NCBI GenBank assembly: GCA_000697355.1
Contig: JNEN01001237.1
Location: forward strand, 1-64,000
Direction of reading: 5' to 3'
DNA: 64,000 bases
Source: Syncephalastrum monosporum B8922
Taxonomy: Eukaryota > Mucoromycota > Mucoromycetes > Mucorales > Syncephalastraceae
In this document: one piece after another, positions 12,610 through 24,696 of the stretch
How positions within the stretch are numbered: the stretch's first letter is position 1
Layout of the letters: each line of letters opens with the position of its first letter
The notes under the pieces: model-generated
Databases searched by the model: none
Told to the model about the DNA's origin: nothing
Seen by the model: the letters and a program-made list of their open reading frames with translations, nothing else
Translations under genes and position numbers: made by a program

Positions 12610-15600
12610 TTAGGTGAAGAAACCACCACAGATACATCGCCGGCCCATGCTCTTATACCAAAGCGCATGCGAGCAAGGATCCGTACTTTCCGGTGCGCTC
12701 GACATGGGAAGGGACAGCTGCTGGCAGCGGACGCAGCAGCGCACGTGCTTCATCGAGGCGGGTATTCGCTGCTTCCGAATGACGTCGAGCCGGTACTCGT
12801 GGTCGCGTTCGAGATAGATGGCAGGCTGCGCGCATTTGTCTTGAAAGGACGCGGTGATGGCACGCATCCGGTCGAATTGGGTCGCAGGCAGTTTAGAGCT
12901 GAGGAGCAGCGGCCACTCATCTAAGAAAAAAAAGGGATAAGTCTTTCTGAAACGCGTCGTAATTCTTGTGTTGCCCTCACCAATGTCCTCCAAGTCGTCT
13001 AGAGCGAGCAAAAATGCGAGGACGTCATCGAGCGTCACTGGCTCGTTTTGCAAGATGGTGGACGCGTATCGACGGAGCAGGGGTGCGGATTCGGGCAAGC
13101 GTGTCAGCTCGAGCGGACTTGTGCCTGCGAATTGGATAAACTGCTGGATCATCTTGAGCGTCCTCCGTAATGCGACACGCGTCGGGCGATGGACAAGCAG
13201 AACGGCGTGGACGGGGCGCGCCGTAATGTCAGCGTATTCTAGGCGGGATAGTGTCAGTAGCCGTGCGTCCTTAGTCTCATGTCTGAAAACTTACTGGAGT
13301 TCTTGGGTCGCTTGCAGTTGAAAAGCATATTCCACTCGCGGAGGATCCAGCGTGTAAATTCGAATGTCCAGGTAGTCAGGGACACCAAAGACCATAAGCT
13401 ATCTGCGTACGGGGAATGAGTCTTTGTGTGTCGCTTGTGCTGTATTCGTATATATGTATGACTGACCAAAGTCAAACTCGAGCTGCTTTTCACTTTTGGT
13501 AGATGAGTCCAAGACCTCGGTCACGTCATTGTAAGGCGATGTGCAACTGCCAATGAAGCACTCCAAAATGACAGGAATTTGGATCGCTTTTGACAGGTTC
13601 GTGTATTGAATACTTCTGTTGGAAAGTCGTCTAGATAATGAATATAAATAACTTGAGTCTTCTTTTGTTCTCCCTTCTTGAACGCAGTCGTCCTTTTCTT
13701 ACTTATATGTGCCCAGAGCAAGGCCAAACGCACGTCCACGTTGAGGCAGATTTATCCCTTGAAGCTTCTCGGCCGATGGGGACACAGAAAATTGATCGGC
13801 TTGGTCGCTCTTGCAGAAGGCTTCAAAGGCTCGGATCGAGGCCGCAATCACACCTTGTGCTATCTCTGTTGTCTCACTACTTGAGCGCTCATCCAATGTA
13901 TGCAAATAAATCATCTGCTTTACCCTGATCTTTGGCGACATGCTCCAGACGCACGAGTTCAGAAATCACGTCTAAATCTTCCGAATTGTTAACCAGGCTC
14001 AGCTTGATCCGTTCCTCCACCGTATTCCGGTGATCTAAAAGGATAGTACGCGTCAAAAAGATGTGAACAGTTTTTGAGTTCAGACTTTTTTTTTTACCAA
14101 GCAGGGTATTCTCGTTGACGTCGTCCGTCACACGTGTCGTTGTAAATATGCCAGAGGAGTAAAGACACATGATGTGTGTCTCATTGGGAGAAAAGGAGGT
14201 TCCAGCTACTGCGTCTATGAATGCAGAGCGTGAGTTGGGTTCTTCTCAACCACCGTGTTGCAAGCTTACCAGAGTTCCCATCGAGGTACTTTTGTGGTTT
14301 TACTGCCATCCAAAACTGGGGTGCAATCGAACTCTCGCTGCTTGTGCTTTTCAGGAGGCCGCGTTTTCCACTGGAAATGTAAAAGAAAAGAAGATGAGCA
14401 AGGTCGTCTACTATGCAGCTCTGGAGTACCTGTTTCTGTATTCTAGGTGAACACTGCCGTCGGAAAGACCCACTGCCAGGGTTCCCATATGTGAATGTGT
14501 GATGTAAGTGATGAAACGATCCGGTATAGAGAACCCCGCAAGGTATTGTAATGTCTTTGCGAACAAAATGTGAGCTCGAAGAAACGTATAGCGTCAGCTT
14601 ACCATCTCGGGAGCGGCCATCGCGTCAAGCTCTGACATGGCAGTCTGCAATGACCATCGAGCCAAGAAACTGGAAAAGGCATCATCCTCTATTGGCCCAT
14701 GATGAGCGCCCTACAGTCTTTCGAATGAATTGCTTACCGTCCGCCTTGTTGGAGAAGGCAAGAGTCAGCTCCATGCCCGTCTGGCCGCGTGCCAGACCCA
14801 GATGGGTGAGGGCCTGGGTCAGCTCAGATGAGACGTCCATTTGAGAAAGGGTCGCGGGCGAGGCCAAACCCAGCTTGGCTACTTTTTGGCAGAGGACACC
14901 GCCCTGCCCGTTGCGTCGAGGAAAGCGAATCGTGATCTTGTAGATGTGGACGGCATTGTCTTGCACGTCGTCTGTATAAGTGGCAAGGATGATATTACCA
15001 TCTAACGAGTGATTATAGAGAAAAAGGTCAGTCCTCACCATCCGTGATAACACATCCAGCGGTTGGTTACCTTGATCGAAATCGATGGCGGCGTGCGATA
15101 TCCGTTGTCGATTGTCCATGTTGGCCAAGTCCATCTCGAAGCAGCCCATATCCGGACGGCAGCCATCGAGCCGGACCGTGCCCGGAAGCGTGGTAGAAAC
15201 GGATGAAAAGACAGAGCCGCCGCGCTGGTAATGGACGCTTACATCGCCTCGTACGGTGGTGGTGACAAAGGCAAGATAGCCGTAAGGGTTGCGCGGCCCG
15301 AGGAGTCTGTCGCGCGTGAATTGATCCTGTCCGTCCGTCTGACTCAGAGTGTACTTGGCGTGGCGTTAGATGGGAGTGACTAGTAGAGACACAGGCACCG
15401 ACGGAAGACTTACTAAGCGATCGGTGTTGAGCCATAGGAACGCAGCCAGGGGTTGGTGCAGGTCCACATCAAAGGTCTTCGACCAATTCTGCACCGAGCT
15501 CTAACAGCCGATATCAGCTCAAAAGGTCACGCTCTATGCACTTCAGACTTACGCCTAAGCTCCACAGCGCAACCTTGCCCGTCTCGTCAGCAGAGGCGAG

Positions 15601-15942
15601 TGTGGTGCCGCGTTGATTCCACTGCAGGTGGGTAATGATGTTTTGATCGTGGTATTGTTCTGCTAATCGGATGGGGGTCTTGTTGAGCGTGCCTTCTTTG
15701 GTGGGCAGATCGAGCGTATAATGCTCGCCGGTGATGGCATGCACGCCGGGAGGGTTAGGTTTGGGCGGCACGGTGACAGCCACACTGTGGCAGGACGTGG
15801 TCAGACATTGGGGTGCTTGTCTGAAAAGCAAGGCAGCACGCACAAAACTGGGTGGGTAACGAGCAGGTGCTGGACGCGCTGTGGGTGACTCGAGCTTTCT
15901 TCGTTTTTTGGGAATGGCGTCTCGTAATGCGTCGACTACCAT
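12610..15942 (-). CDS. MED16: Mediator complex subunit 16 (MED16/Sin4-like)
   Basis: This is a long multi-exon gene. The N-terminal third has WD-like blades (ITHLQWNQRGTTLASADETGKVALWSL). Then comes a block typical of MED16 (LLGPRNPYGYLAFVTTTVRGDVSVHYQR), more beta-propeller sequence (LGLASPATLSQMDVSSELTQAL) and a helical C-terminal part (FEFTRWILREWNMLF, HAVLLVHRPTRVALRRTLKM). It ends in a Cys-rich finish (HVRCCVRCQQLSLP and RRCICGGFFT) that resembles the zinc-binding end of fungal MED16. MED16 is in the Mediator tail, which receives activator signals for RNA polymerase II. The start is the ATG at 15942. The first helix-like stretch is basic (KKRRKL), possibly a nuclear localisation signal. 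An APC4 identity was considered and set aside. Internal splice sites were only partly checked. Confidence 0.75.
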
Positions 15943-16490
15943 TGTTGTCTTCTTCTTAGATTATGTGTGGACGAGCAGCGGGCAAGGGGGGCAGGAAGAC
16001 GGAACAAAGCTCGAAGAATACGCTCGCTATCACGGCGGGGACTTTTTTCCAGATTCGGTTCTTTCCTTTCTGCTCCCCTCTTCATCCTAAGTGCTGTCTA
16101 TCTTTCCATTCCTACGCGAATCCCACCCCTTCCTTCATTATTGACCTAATTATTCCTTATAGGCATAGATATGATCCTGTCTATCTATCAAAAGAAGCTG
16201 CATCCTATAAGAGGTATTTCGCCATTCCCCTTTTATCCTACAAGCTGTGAGTATTTCCTATGTCACACAAAGAAAAAAGCAAGCTTTTCTGTCAAAGAAA
16301 GCTGTCTTGATTTGATAAAGACAATATATTTTGGATGGAATGGCACCGGCTTCGTAGGCGTGTTGCGTAGAGATTGTGTCAGAAACAAATCGGTTGGCAC
16401 GTCTGAACGCGACGACGCGTGCCCAAAAAATTATTGTTTTCATTTCTGTACCCCCCCACTTGACCTTCTTTATTACAGACAGACACCCGA

Positions 16491-17474
16491 ATGGCAACAA
16501 TAACTGGCGAATTGTTCGAAATCAAGTCCAACCGGAACCGCGTCCCATCGAAAGCAAAACCACGCAGAACCTTGAAACGACGACGCACACCCCTTCATTC
16601 CTTGTCACAGACCGGTCCACACCATGAACAACAACCAGAAGAAGAGGATCATGACGATAAACCAGAGACGTACCAGAATCAGCTGCCACCTGAAGCGCGC
16701 CATATCTTGGGACAAGTCAGTGTCTTTATTGACCCCGTCTTGTATAACCGGCCGCGGTTGACCAACCTTGCGAAGGCTATGGGCGCCACGGTCGAGTCTT
16801 CCCTCAAAGCAACGGGTCTGACGCACCTTGTGCAGGCACCGACCTCACATACCTTGGCAGCGACGCTACCTCCTCTTCCTCCGTCTGCATCGTCGTCTTC
16901 TCCTTCTTCTAACCCCTCCTCTTTTGCACCACGTACAGCCCGCATCGCCAGCCAGGCGCTGGAAAAAGGAGTGCGGGTGGTGTCGCCTGCCTGGCTTCTT
17001 GACTGCTTTGACCAGCACAAGCGCCTTCCTGAATCCCGCTATCCCTACGACCGCGCTGAGCAGCGTCTCATTCCCAAGACGAAACACCGCGAAGCACCCT
17101 CTTCGTCCGACCCTTTTGGCATTCCCGCAGAAGACTCTTCTTCCGATGCAGACGATCCACCCGAAGAGGAAAACGAGCAAGAAGAGGAAGCACCTCGCCG
17201 ACAACGACGGCGACAACAGCAAAAACAGAAACAGAAAGAGCAACAGCAACAGCAACAGCAACAGCAGACAGAATCCACACACGACAAGGAGGAGGATGAA
17301 GTGCGGCGTAGGCGGCGTGAACAGCGGTCGGAAGATATTGCGAAAATGCTTGAAAGGCTGCGGCAGAATCAGAACAAGGATAACGAACCACGCGAGCTTG
17401 TCTTCAAGCCCAACGTGGAAAGACCCAAGCCAAGAGATGTGCTGGACGTTACCTATGGTGAACAGCCTTTCTAG
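16491..17474 (+). CDS. Single-BRCT-domain protein of unknown function
   Basis: One exon, 327 residues. Residues about 70-190 form a BRCT domain: HILGQVSVFIDPVLYNR, LTNLAKAMGATVESSL and TGLTHLVQAP, a Ser/Pro-rich insertion, then ARIASQALEKGVRVVSPAWLLDCFDQHKRL with the conserved Trp. The domain is preceded by a basic stretch (RRTLKRRRTP) that could be a nuclear signal. It is followed by an acidic region, a poly-Gln run near residues 245-262, and a charged helical end. BRCT domains bind phosphopeptides or DNA ends in repair and checkpoint proteins. No ligase, polymerase or second BRCT is present, so a specific role cannot be named. A TTACAG acceptor-like site 12 bases upstream of the ATG suggests a leader intron. 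Confidence 0.7.
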   Translation: MATITGELFEIKSNRNRVPSKAKPRRTLKRRRTPLHSLSQTGPHHEQQPEEEDHDDKPETYQNQLPPEARHILGQVSVFIDPVLYNRPRLTNLAKAMGATVESSLKATGLTHLVQAPTSHTLAATLPPLPPSASSSSPSSNPSSFAPRTARIASQALEKGVRVVSPAWLLDCFDQHKRLPESRYPYDRAEQRLIPKTKHREAPSSSDPFGIPAEDSSSDADDPPEEENEQEEEAPRRQRRRQQQKQKQKEQQQQQQQQQTESTHDKEEDEVRRRRREQRSEDIAKMLERLRQNQNKDNEPRELVFKPNVERPKPRDVLDVTYGEQPF

Positions 17475-18295
17475 TTAATTTGTAAGTAGAAAGAAACTAA
17501 TATTAACAAGCGCAAAAAATAAAAAATAAAAAAAATAAAGACATGATACCACACCATAACGGATAACTATCACAAATGGATTCATTCAGATAAATGATGA
17601 TAACTGTGGCACATTGGGTCTGCAGATGCATGCAGGTAGCTGTATTTCGTATGACACTGTCGTAGTGTGTAGTGTGTAGTCTATTTGTATAAGAGGCATG
17701 TCAGTAAAGCCCAGAATGGCGCCTAGTGACGCGGTGACGTACCACTATGTGAATGTGTGAGTGTGTGGATGAGTGGGTTGGGTTGGGTTGGGTTGGATGG
17801 GTAGGGCGAGTGAAGGGTGACCCGCCCAATTCCCGATCGAATAAGGGTAATAAAATTTCAGCACGCTAGGTGAGTGCGCTCTTTCCAACTCTCCTCTCTT
17901 TCTCTTGTCGTCTCTAACTCGACGCCTACTGCCAACCAAAACTCTGTAAGTCCTTCTATCAACACTGCCCTAGGGATATCGTAGTGTCTGCTGTGCTGGG
18001 AAAACTGCTACCTCCACTTGCACACCCTGATCTCCTCATTTCGCCATGCATTCGCCCACCCCCCCCCCCCACTGCCTTTAACTGGCCTAATGACGCACCC
18101 TTCCACTAAATGTTCCCATTGTCATCTCAACCTGCCTAAAAACACCTGCTGACCCTAAACACAGCAACACATAACCGACAGCAGACGCCAAGGGCCCCGA
18201 TAACATGAATGAAAGCCCGTAATACTCATGCTTATTTTACCTTTTTCCGTGCTCTTTATTTCTTGTAGCTCCCTTTTTTTGCATATTGATAAACG
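17475..18295. other. Intergenic, with a probable leader intron of RCO1
   Basis: The first half holds the BRCT-gene 3' end and a short GGGTT repeat. A GTAAGT donor at 17946 and a polypyrimidine-rich TTGTAG acceptor at 18261-18268 bracket 323 bases that contain no useful frame. I read this as an intron in the 5' leader of the RCO1-like gene, whose ATG follows at 18296. It includes a C-run at 18060-18070. Confidence 0.4.
17775..17796 (+). repeat. (GGGTT)4 telomere-like pentamer repeat
   Basis: Four perfect GGGTT units are followed by GGATGGGTAGGG. They lie upstream of the RCO1-like gene, far from any chromosome end signal. Four units could arise by chance slippage or reflect a G-rich promoter element. 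Confidence 0.85.
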
Positions 18296-20393
18296 ATGAA
18301 GCGTAGCAGTCGTCACACATCACCTCAGTCCCTTCCGCCAGACGCTGACAAAAGCCAAAAACGTCGTTATGGCGATGCAGAACCGTAAGCGCTTCTCTTT
18401 TTCCATTTCTTTTTGCTTTATACATCGAAAGCGCCACAACGATATATTTACATGTATATACATATATACGCACACATACATACATACATAACGCACACAT
18501 GGGCACCTGACCTTCCTCTCTATCCGTTAGTGATAATATCAAGCGGACCAAGCGGCGCAGGGAAGGTGATGTGCAAAGCCAAATCAAAGTGAGTCACTTA
18601 TTCTTTGAAAAGGACAGACAATTCATATCGTCTATCATAGAATCTCGATTATTGTGACTCCTGTGGTGGCACAGGACGTTTCCTCTGTTGTGATGCTTGT
18701 CCGAAGGCTTTCCATTTCACGTGCGTGGAGCCACCCATGGATTACAATGACGTGGATAACCTTCAAGAAGAATGGTATTGCCGCGAATGCGAATACAATC
18801 GGCGAACAGAGGTAAATAAGAATTTTTGACCATGCGAGAAAAGAAATATACATAGCTTACACGCACCATTCATCCCCCCCTCCATCCCCACTTTTTCCTC
18901 CTTTTTTTGCTAGACTGGGCAACAAGAATCTTCCTTGCCGTCACCGTCTGTCAGCGGCTTATTCACCAAGCTGATGCAGAATCTAGAGAAACGTAATCCA
19001 AAAGCATATCAGCTGCCGAGTGATATCCAGTCCTTTTTCGAAGGAGGTAAGGAATCCCTTTCTGGTCCCCCCCCCCTTTATTTTCCCACTGATATAACCC
19101 CTTCATTTTCATAATATATGTATACTGATGCTACTATGTTTGTGTGTAGTCTCAGCAGACCGGATGGGCAACTACGTTGATATGTCCGTTATGAAATCTA
19201 TCAAGCACAGGTAAGGAAAAAATTCTCGTTTTTGTGATTCCTTTTTTTTATAACGTCACCCAATCTAGTCGATCGGGGCAACCTGATATCCCAGACGACC
19301 ATCGCCTCTATGACAATCAAGGCAAACCTATCGTATGCTTCCGATGTCGCCAATCCCCCGTCCACAAACGTATCGTCGGCTGCGACTACTGCCCCCTCTA
19401 CTGGCACATGGATTGCCTTGATCCACCGCTCGTAGGGCCGCCTAACCCCACAAGGAAATGGATGTGTCCCAATCACCCAGAACATGTTATGGTAAAGAAA
19501 AAAAATATCATGTGTCACCCTACTCTACTAAGCGTCATGAAACAGCCTCGCATGCGACGGAAACACCACGCACCCATCATCGACCTGCCGTCGGGTCAGA
19601 CCACGATCAGCACGACCGATGCGCTCGAACCGAGCGAAGAAGACGCTTCCAGTGCACCCGCTGCCGAAAGCTTATCCGACGATGACACTGATACCACCCT
19701 CAAATACAGCAACACCCTCTACCGCCTCCCTTCTTCCTCCATTGCCCTCAACTTTTTCGATTCGAATCGCAAGCACCGCGAGCGGTCACATACACGTTCC
19801 TCCGTCGATCCCTTCCCCTCCCCACGCGCTTCCGACGCATCACCACCCAAAAAATTATTGAATAGCTATACGTCTTCACAAACCCTGGACGAGCAAGAAG
19901 CACGTGAGGTAAACAACAGAGGAAAACCTTTTCATTTGAACAACGTCTCATTTGCTTAACTTTTTTGTTTGTTTAGTGGCTAGAAGGTCTCTCAAGCTTA
20001 CTCTCCTCCATTGCAAATCCAAACGAGGATGACATAAAGACCAAACCAAAGAAAGATCTCGACCTTGCTCTATCTCCTCCCCGTTCCATCCATGTAAGCC
20101 GTTTGGGCGAACATCTGCCGGTCGTCGGCGATTTATATTTGGAATCCCGGTTTTTGCTAATGTAACCCGATGCCTATAGAACCATCCTCCTGCCACGCCC
20201 CCCACCAAAATTCCGCTGCTTTTGGAGACCTCAGTAAGTTTACAGGAAGAAAAAAACTATGAATGCAACGACTTATCACCATGACTAGGATATATATGAC
20301 AAACCCGAGAGCAGCGTTCAAGTGAGCCTGAATGAATACGAGCGCCTCAAAAAGATTGAGAAACTCATGCTGGACAAGAACTTGATGTTGTAA
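18296..20393 (+). CDS. RCO1: RCO1/PHF12-like protein with two PHD fingers (Rpd3S-type complex)
   Basis: Multi-exon gene. After a basic N-terminus (MKRSSRHTSP..., KRTKRRRE) comes PHD finger 1: CDSCGGTGRFLCCDACPKAFH, then C-V-E-P-P and WYCREC. About 70 residues later comes PHD finger 2: CFRCRQSPVHKRIVGCDYC, then HMDC and WMCPNH. Two spaced PHD fingers of this kind, the first of the CxxCGGxGxFxCCDxCPKxFHF type, define yeast Rco1 and animal PHF12. They tether the Rpd3S/Sin3 histone deacetylase to methylated H3K36 chromatin over gene bodies. The C-terminal part is Ser/Pro-rich and ends in a short helix (SLNEYERLKKIEKLML) suited to a Sin3-type contact. Exon joins preserve phase at every junction checked. 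The start at 18296 is the first ATG after the leader acceptor. Confidence 0.8.
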
Positions 20394-22093
20394 ATAAGTA
20401 TCCCTGCATATCGTATAGTAGTAGTAAACAATGATACAGCTTCAGTAGCTCAAAGACAAAAACAAGCGCCTTGATGGCCTTCAATAACTGACCGTACGTG
20501 ATGAGCTAGGTGTGTTTAGGGTGTTTCGCAAATAAGTAAACAAAAAAATAGCTTAATTAGTATTTCACTCCGTTGATGCTGAGATCGATACAGCATCTTT
20601 TTCATGCTCGACAGTCGAACATATGATGTTTGCCGCTAAGTTAAATGGCTACCATGGAGGATCTACAGTAATCTGGGATGTTGACAGAGAATTCTCCCTA
20701 CCTAGTACATACAAGTGAGGTCCCAGAACAATTGGGCGATAGTGCAGATTGATGAAGTGTTAGAAGGACCCTATCATGAGCCGAGTTTGGTCATACATAT
20801 GTATCGTATATTATCGCTGATTCGTCACACTAAATAATACGAAACCTGATGGCCCTTCGCAAATGTCAGACAAAACTTTCAGAATGTACGATGTCGAGGT
20901 TCAGCTATCAATCAAGGCACACTACAGTACTGTATCAAGCACCACTACACATTTTCATTTGTGTTCCCATCCGGAGTGTCATACATACCGTACACGTAAA
21001 TGTCTATACACGTATAGCTATATAAATCCATACGAAGTCTCTTCATCGATATCGCAGATACCCTCTGTATTTTCCGGGCGCTTCATTATATATCCACAAA
21101 ACGCCGAGAAGAGAGATTCAGGTTACACTGCATACTTAGCATGATAAAAGCTGGCAGCTGCAAGTACTGGGCATGGTATACTATCATGCTGCTTCCTCGT
21201 GTATGGCTCGCTAAATATTACCGTATGCGGGCGTTTCCGTATACGCCCCATCGTCTCGTTATTAGACTTCGTGGTTGTCTCTTACATACATGATGATTGA
21301 GTTTTTCATAAATTAGGCATTTCTAATTATACATGGGGGCAGCACTCGAAAATGAAAAGAATGGCATACGTAGGTTAGTAAGCAAAGAATAAAAAGTGCG
21401 TTGTAGCTGCTTTATTTTTGCTGCACGTAGCCCCTTATCTCGGCCACTCCTTTGGACAAGGACTGACATCTATTTCGTACAAACCCATCTAGAGGGAATC
21501 GTGTGCTGGTATGCTGTAGCAGACTTGGAGTAAGAAGACACGAACGCCCTTGAACGTTTCACGAAATGCAATGTAAAAGCTGCTGTACTCTATAATTTTC
21601 TGAATCTCTACGAAGGGTAGTAGTACTCTCGGCTTGCTTTTTCTTCCACACACATGTCTATGCATTAGACGCGACACAGTACGGCAAAAATAGTAGACGA
21701 TGTCAAGACTCTGCGCCGGAAGTCCTCTCTCTCCCTTGGTGCTTCTATCATGCCTCGAGGTCATATGGACAAATGACTGTACATACGTTTCTTTGCACAT
21801 GTAAAAAAACTTGGCTAGCCATGAGATCTAGACACTTTTCATCCTATCAGCAGAAGAAAGAAGAGCTCATCGAGACTGATAGACTTAATACACACAATTC
21901 GAGAATAGAAAGACGAAGGTTTTGATTATTTACGAGTATGACTGGCCTAAGGGCACTCGAACTATGTGATCAAATGGAACAGTCGCGGTGTCCTTTTATA
22001 TTTCAGGCGCAGTTTGGGGATTTGAGGCATGACGCGCACCCGTACCTAATAATAACGCAAGTACCCTTTCTTTCTAATTAATCCTTCAACACG
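20394..22093. other. Intergenic, about 1.7 kb without a supported gene
   Basis: AT-rich sequence with only short frames; none shows domain motifs or phase-consistent exon neighbours on either strand. It lies between the 3' end of RCO1 and the start of the thioredoxin-like gene and presumably carries the latter's promoter. Confidence 0.45.
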
Positions 22094-23547
22094 ATGCCCG
22101 TCAAACCGATTACAAGCACGGCCGAATTCCAACAACTCATGACGGATAGCAACGAGAAACTCGTTGTTGTCGACTTTTTTGCCACGTGGTGGTAAGTTTT
22201 CAACCTGATTACGTTGTATTCTGGGCTGAATCTCATCCATTGCAGTGGTCCCTGCCGTATGATTGCCCCCTTCATCGAGCAGCTTTCGTCCAAACATGCC
22301 AACGTCCAGTTTGCCAAGGTAAATCCACCCTTGCGAAGCAGGGAAAGAAAAGAAAAGAGAAAAAGGTGACTCATGGAGGGTGTTGCCCGTACGCGTCATT
22401 AGGTGGACGTCGATCAGCTCCGAGACGTTGCCAGTGCTTGTGGCATTTCTGCCATGTAAATCACTTTTACTTGCAACCATCGGATACAGTGTACTAACGA
22501 TCACACAAGGCCGACCTTCCAGTTCTTCAAGGGCGGTAAGAAGGTAGACGAAATCAAGGGTGCTTCGGCGGGTGCGATCGAGCAAAAGATCCTTATCCAC
22601 AAGGCCGATGGCGGTTCAGCGGCGGGCGAGAGCGGTTCGGGCAGCTCAGGCAGCAAAACCAACTATGGTGTGCCTGGCCATGTAAGTTGACAACACAAAA
22701 CACAAGAGAGCTGGTTTTGATCGACGTTTCGCGCAGTCCGACTTGTCGCACACGATCACGCCTCTCCAGACCGATGCGCTCAATCAACAAGAGGAACACA
22801 ACGTCAAGCAGCTCTTTGCAGATAACGAGGAATGGCTCGAGAGCGATGTGGATGAGCAGCTCATTATCAGCATACCCTTCAACCAACGTAGGTGCAAGAC
22901 CCACAATCGATCATGTAACTTTTTTCTTATCTCACACGAATCCTACAGCCGTCAAGATCCATTCCTTGGTCATCAAGCCTAAGAATATCGGCAAGTCAAA
23001 CACATGGACGCACGGAAAAAAGAAGGATAGAATACTGATGAGTGCATAACAGCCCAGGCACCCAAGACGATCAAGTTGTTTGCCAACCGACGGAACCTCG
23101 GTTTTGAGGATGCCGATTCCATTGCGGAAACGCAGATACTGAATCTCGAGCCCAAAGACTTTGAAGAGAACGCTGTCATCCCGCTGAGATTCGTCAAGTT
23201 CCAGAACGTCACTCACCTCACGGTAAAGTATAAGAAGGGGAAGGCAGGTAGAAGAAGAGGAGGAAATGTCTAAGCATCGTCTTTGCAGGTCTTTATCGCG
23301 GATAACCAGGAAGACGAAGAGACGACGCAGATCAAGCAGCTGGTGCTCATTGGGTACGTGTACAATGGATACCGTTCAAATGAGATAGATGTGGCATGGC
23401 TGACATTGGAACTGTCTTTTTGTTTTCAAGCTCGCCATTGGAAGTAAGTGTGAATAGGTAACTAGGGATAAGCGAGAATGGCTACTGAGTACGAATGGGG
23501 GATATTAGGCTACCAATATGGGTGATCTCAAGAAGGAGGAGGAGTAA
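22094..23547 (+). CDS. TXNL1: Thioredoxin-like protein 1 (thioredoxin plus PITH domain)
   Basis: Residues 1-107 are a thioredoxin fold with the intact active site WCGPC. The first intron splits the active-site Cys codon (TG|T) and still restores it. Later parts of the fold, ISAMPTFQFFKGGKKVDEIKG, include the cis-Pro. After a Gly/Ser-rich linker comes a PITH domain: LWESDVDEQL-like EEWLESDVDEQLIISIPFNQ, then VKIHSLVIKP, APKTIKLFANRRNLGFEDAD, RFVKFQNVTHLTVFIADNQ and TQIKQLVLIGSPLEATNM. TXNL1 binds the 19S proteasome and acts as a cytosolic redox/chaperone factor. It ends in an acidic KKEEE tail. Seven or so short exons have consistent phases. Confidence 0.92.
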
Positions 23548-23603
23548 TGCGCTAGGTCTATCTGTATGTTTACAACACAATAAAGTCAGAATGGAGGGTA
23601 AAT

Positions 23604-24430
23604 CTATTCGAGGACGAGCGACGGCAGGCCGACCGACGGCAATTGAGGAAAAACACCAAGATACTACCAGAGTGAAAGAAAGAATAAGAAACCGACGCGA
23701 TTAGAGAAAACCATCTGGGCTCTGCGCTTACCAAGATGGCCCAGCCAAGGACGCCAAAGAAACAGCCGCTGACGAGCTCGAAATGGCCGTGGAAATAGAC
23801 ACTTGTCATGACCAGCATCCACCACCAAAGCACCATCAGGGCCGCAATGGCTTGGAAGGCACGGCGCCGCAGACCGGACAAGCGCTGCACGGCCGGGAGC
23901 GAATAAAAGGCAAAGGCGATCTCCTCCCACAGAAACAGGCTGGCGTGGATCAGCAAGACGCAGTGGCCCGAGACATCGTGTCCGCCGCCCCAGTTGCCGC
24001 CCGCAGCACGACAGGCAGCCTGGTGATAGACGTTCTGGATGCCGACCTGGGTCTCGAGGTGGGTGCAGTGGCCGCCGGTGGCCACAAACACGCGATCAAT
24101 GAAACTGGGGCCGAGCAACCACTGCGTCAAGAGATACCAGTACAGCGTCACGAAGGCATACCGCGCCAAGCCTTGCATCTGTTTTGGCTGCGGCTGCTGC
24201 GACAGATAGAACCAAAAGACTACGGAGGTCCAGAACCAGCCGAGCTTGACAAACAGGACATTGAAGAGATTCCGTTTGGACGAGAAATAGCTGACGGGCG
24301 CGCGGCCGAGGATCGAGTATAGAAATGACACGACGACGGTGCCAATGTAGAAACAGACGGCTACCTTCTGATGAGGCTTTATGCGTTGTACAATCGTGTC
24401 GACATGGGGTCGTATCGCATCAGGCAGCAT
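23604..24430 (-). CDS. SCS3: FIT-family (FITM2/Scs3-like) ER membrane protein
   Basis: Two exons give 252 residues. Several membrane helices are evident (VAVCFYIGTVVVSFLYSIL, WTSVVFWFYLS, AFVTLYWYLLTQWLLG, AIAALMVLWWWMLVMTSV). The family hallmark is present: GGHDVSGHCVLLIHASLFLWEE, with the catalytic His, and later YFHGHFELVSGCFFGVLGW, with the second His. FIT proteins are acyl-CoA diphosphatases that maintain ER lipid balance and lipid-droplet budding. I end the gene at 23604: a GTAAGC donor after GWAIL and a TAG acceptor remove 68 bases (23664-23731) and join to a 19-residue tail ending PSLVLE. This gives the Pro/Gly-rich C-terminus expected of the family. Reading through the intron would give an unrelated Arg/Ser tail. 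The start is the ATG at 24430. Confidence 0.85.
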
Positions 24431-24696
24431 GGTGGAAGAGAAAGCGAAAAGAAAAAGATGAGAGTCATAATCACGCGCTGATATATAAAGTAAACCCCAT
24501 GATGCAACACCGCTATCATCATGCAACGCCTGCCGTCCTCTTTCCCGGCCCCCCCCCCAGAAGTAATTGACAGCTCAGAAATTATTACGCATTTTTATGT
24601 AGTAGGGTCAATTCATAGTTCGTATTTTTACTTTCTAAATAGGGGAGGATCCAAGGATGTTGATAGAGTGGAGGGAGAGACACGCGCGCGAAAGGA

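Noticed and set aside
12610..15942. APC4 (anaphase-promoting complex subunit 4) as the identity of the WD-like minus gene
   Set aside because: The PRNPYGYLAFVTTT and VSVHYQR block, the RRTLKM helix and the Cys-rich C-terminus fit MED16 and not APC4.
16866..17391. Minus-strand frames with poly-Leu and poly-Cys runs
   Set aside because: They are antisense of the poly-Gln part of the BRCT protein.
17775..17796. Telomere or subtelomere
   Set aside because: There are only four GGGTT units, flanked by ordinary single-copy genes on both sides; no terminal array is present.
23783..24322. 179-codon plus-strand frame opposite the FIT gene
   Set aside because: The minus frame contains the FIT catalytic motifs; the plus frame is a reverse-complement artefact of biased codons.
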